Positions 62,636 to 64,000 of a stretch of DNA of 64,000 bases are shown in pieces; the stretch's first letter is position 1, and every line of letters starts with the position of its first letter. The notes beneath the pieces were generated by a model. It was not told the origin of the DNA. It made no database searches and saw nothing but the letters and a program-made list of their open reading frames with translations. Position numbers and translations under genes: made by a program. Source of the DNA: JASLMY01 sp965226475 (GTDB taxonomy: Bacteria; Pseudomonadota; Alphaproteobacteria; GCA-2731375); assembly GCA_965226475.1 (NCBI GenBank), contig CBDDDJ010000005.1:1798001-1862000 (forward strand). Reading direction: 5' to 3'.

Positions 62636-64000
62636 TCACGCGTACCGCGCCTCCAGGTGCCGCTTGAAACACCCGACATCGAAACTTCGCCCGCTCGCGC
62701 GGGTGAGCAGCGTCTCGGCGTCGCCGAGGCTGCGGCCGTGGCGGTGGACGTTGTCGCGGAGCCAGGCGAGGAGGGGGCGGAAATCGCCCTGGCCGAGCGG
62801 GCCGCGCACGTCGGTCGTCGCCATCGCGGCCTCGAACAGTTGGGCCGCGGCGATGGCGCCCAAGGTGTAGGTCGGGAAATAGCCGAAGCTGCCGCCCATC
62901 CAGTGGACGTCCTGCAAACAGCCGTCGGAGTCGTTGGCCGGGCGGATGCCGATCAGGTCTTCGTGCATGTCGCCCCAGGCACCCGGCAGGTCGGCGACGG
63001 CGAGGTCGCCCGCGAGCAGCGCCACCTCCAGGCGCTGGCGCAGGATGACGTGCAGGGGATAGGTCACCTCGTCGGCCTCGACGCGGATCAGGCTTCGGGC
63101 CACGGCATGGGCGTGGCGGGCGAGGTTCCCGGCCGTCCAGGCGGGCCCCTCGACGCCGAAGGCGGCCCGGACCTCGGGCGCGACGAAGGCGAGGAACTCC
63201 GCGCTTCGGCAGGCCTGCATCTCGATGATCAGCGACTGGCTCTCGTGGATCGCCATGCCGAGCGAGCCGCCGACCGGCTGGTAGCGCCATTGAAGCGGCA
63301 GGCCCTGGCCGTAGAGCGCATGGCCGGTCTCGTGCAGCACCGCCATCACGCTCGGCCAGGGGTCGGCCTCGTCGTAGCGGGTGGTGATACGGGCATCGTC
63401 GCGCACCCCGCCGGTGAAGGGGTGGTGGCTTTCGTCCAGCCGGCCGTAGTCGAAATCGAAGCCAAGGGCACGCATCAGCTTTTCGCCGAGCGCCTTCTGT
63501 TTCGCCCGCGGAAAAGTGCCCTCGAGCGGCAGGCCGGCGGTTCGGCCGCCTGGGCCGCGAGCGCGCGGTCGACCAGGTCGGGGAGGAAGCCCACCAGTTC
63601 GTCGAAGATCGGCGTCAGGGAAGCGAGCCGGAGGCCGCGTTCGTGGCAGTCGAGCTGGGCGTCGTAGGGCGCGAGTTCCAGGACCTCGCCCAGCACCGCC
63701 GCCGATTCCCGCGTCAGCACGATGACCGCCTCCAGATGCGGGCCCTGGGTGGCGAAATCGTCCGCCGCGCGCGCCTCGCGCCAACACATCTCGGAAGCCG
63801 AGGTAGCGCGGGTGATCGCCTCGTTGAGGTCGGCCGGCACCGCCTGCTGGATGCGGAAGCTGCGCGCCATCTCGGCGAGGTTGGCGTGTTGCCACGCATC
63901 GAGACCATCCTCGGCTTCCGCCGCCGCCAAATCCTCGCCCAGCTCCGGCGTGCTCAGCATCCCCTGGCGCAAGCGGCCCAAGTAGGCGAGCTGTTCCGCC
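62636..64000 (-). pseudogene. M32 carboxypeptidase (Taq type), frameshifted and cut by the window end
   Basis: Metallocarboxypeptidase with VMAVLHETGHALYGQGLP (HExxH-type zinc motif), GMAIHESQSLIIEMQ (downstream Glu ligand), IRPANDSDGCLQDVHWMGGSFGYFPTYTLG at the C-terminus. The N-terminal part (ARSFRIQQAVPADLNEAITRATSASE ... LTPIFDELVGFLPDLVDRALAAQAAEP) is in another frame; the switch lies at about 63530-63545 and fits loss of one base in GCCGGCCTGCC. About 70 residues of the N-terminus are outside the window. It may be a real pseudogene or a sequence error. Confidence 0.85.

Overview
The window is high-GC DNA from an alphaproteobacterium, most likely a Rhodospirillales-type lineage or close relative. 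The grounds are the gene order obgE-proB-proA-nadD-rsfS-rlmH with strong GC3 bias, a SecA with a C-terminal zinc tail, YdcH/DUF465 small proteins, a type-B-like PutA, and many CaiB, GMC, SDR, hydantoinase and Mo-hydroxylase catabolic genes. No rRNA, tRNA or CRISPR was found.

Layout. 1-7.3 kb: 5' part of a CHASE4 sensor histidine kinase, then a group of catabolic enzymes (class III aminotransferase; CoA transferase plus class IV aminotransferase; metallo-hydrolase, Ldh-type dehydrogenase, SnoaL-like protein). 7.3-8.6 kb: a candidate structured RNA with terminator and an intact IS1595-type element. 8.7-11.8 kb: TPP enzyme, YbaK-type deacylase, two divergent YdcH proteins. 11.8-18 kb: housekeeping operon obgE-proB-proA-nadD-rsfS-rlmH and a periplasmic parvulin. 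18.1-26.3 kb: secA (with a visible sigma70 promoter), epoxide hydrolase, DUF488 protein, putA. 26.3-34 kb: a tightly coupled five-gene catabolic operon (three-subunit molybdenum hydroxylase, ACMSD-like amidohydrolase, GMC oxidoreductase) divergent from an iron-dependent alcohol dehydrogenase/maleylacetate reductase.

34-54 kb is an IS-battered zone: a class III nucleotide cyclase split by an IS3-type element, a deletion chimera of an amidohydrolase and an SDR, an Abhydrolase_10-like protein, an IS5 element, a PHP phosphoesterase, a truncated GNAT gene next to a hairpin, a second IS1595 copy, an enoyl-CoA hydratase split by an IS256 element, a second IS3 copy, an AT-richer NYN/LOTUS gene, an integrase remnant and an IS110 transposase. 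53-64 kb: MFS and DMT transporters, a frameshifted nitronate monooxygenase, hydantoinase A (in-frame TAG) and B, an SDR, a small ribbon-helix-helix operon with a striking operator, and a frameshifted M32 carboxypeptidase running off the end.

Seven IS copies of five families, two gene disruptions verifiable by removing the element, several frameshift or nonsense lesions and two families of intergenic palindromic repeats point to a genome with active IS expansion and gene decay (or, for the single-base lesions, possible sequence errors). The most unusual points are the 14-15 bp target duplications of the two IS3-type copies, the three-half-site operator of the small RHH operon, the dispersed hairpin repeats, and the structured intergenic RNA candidate.
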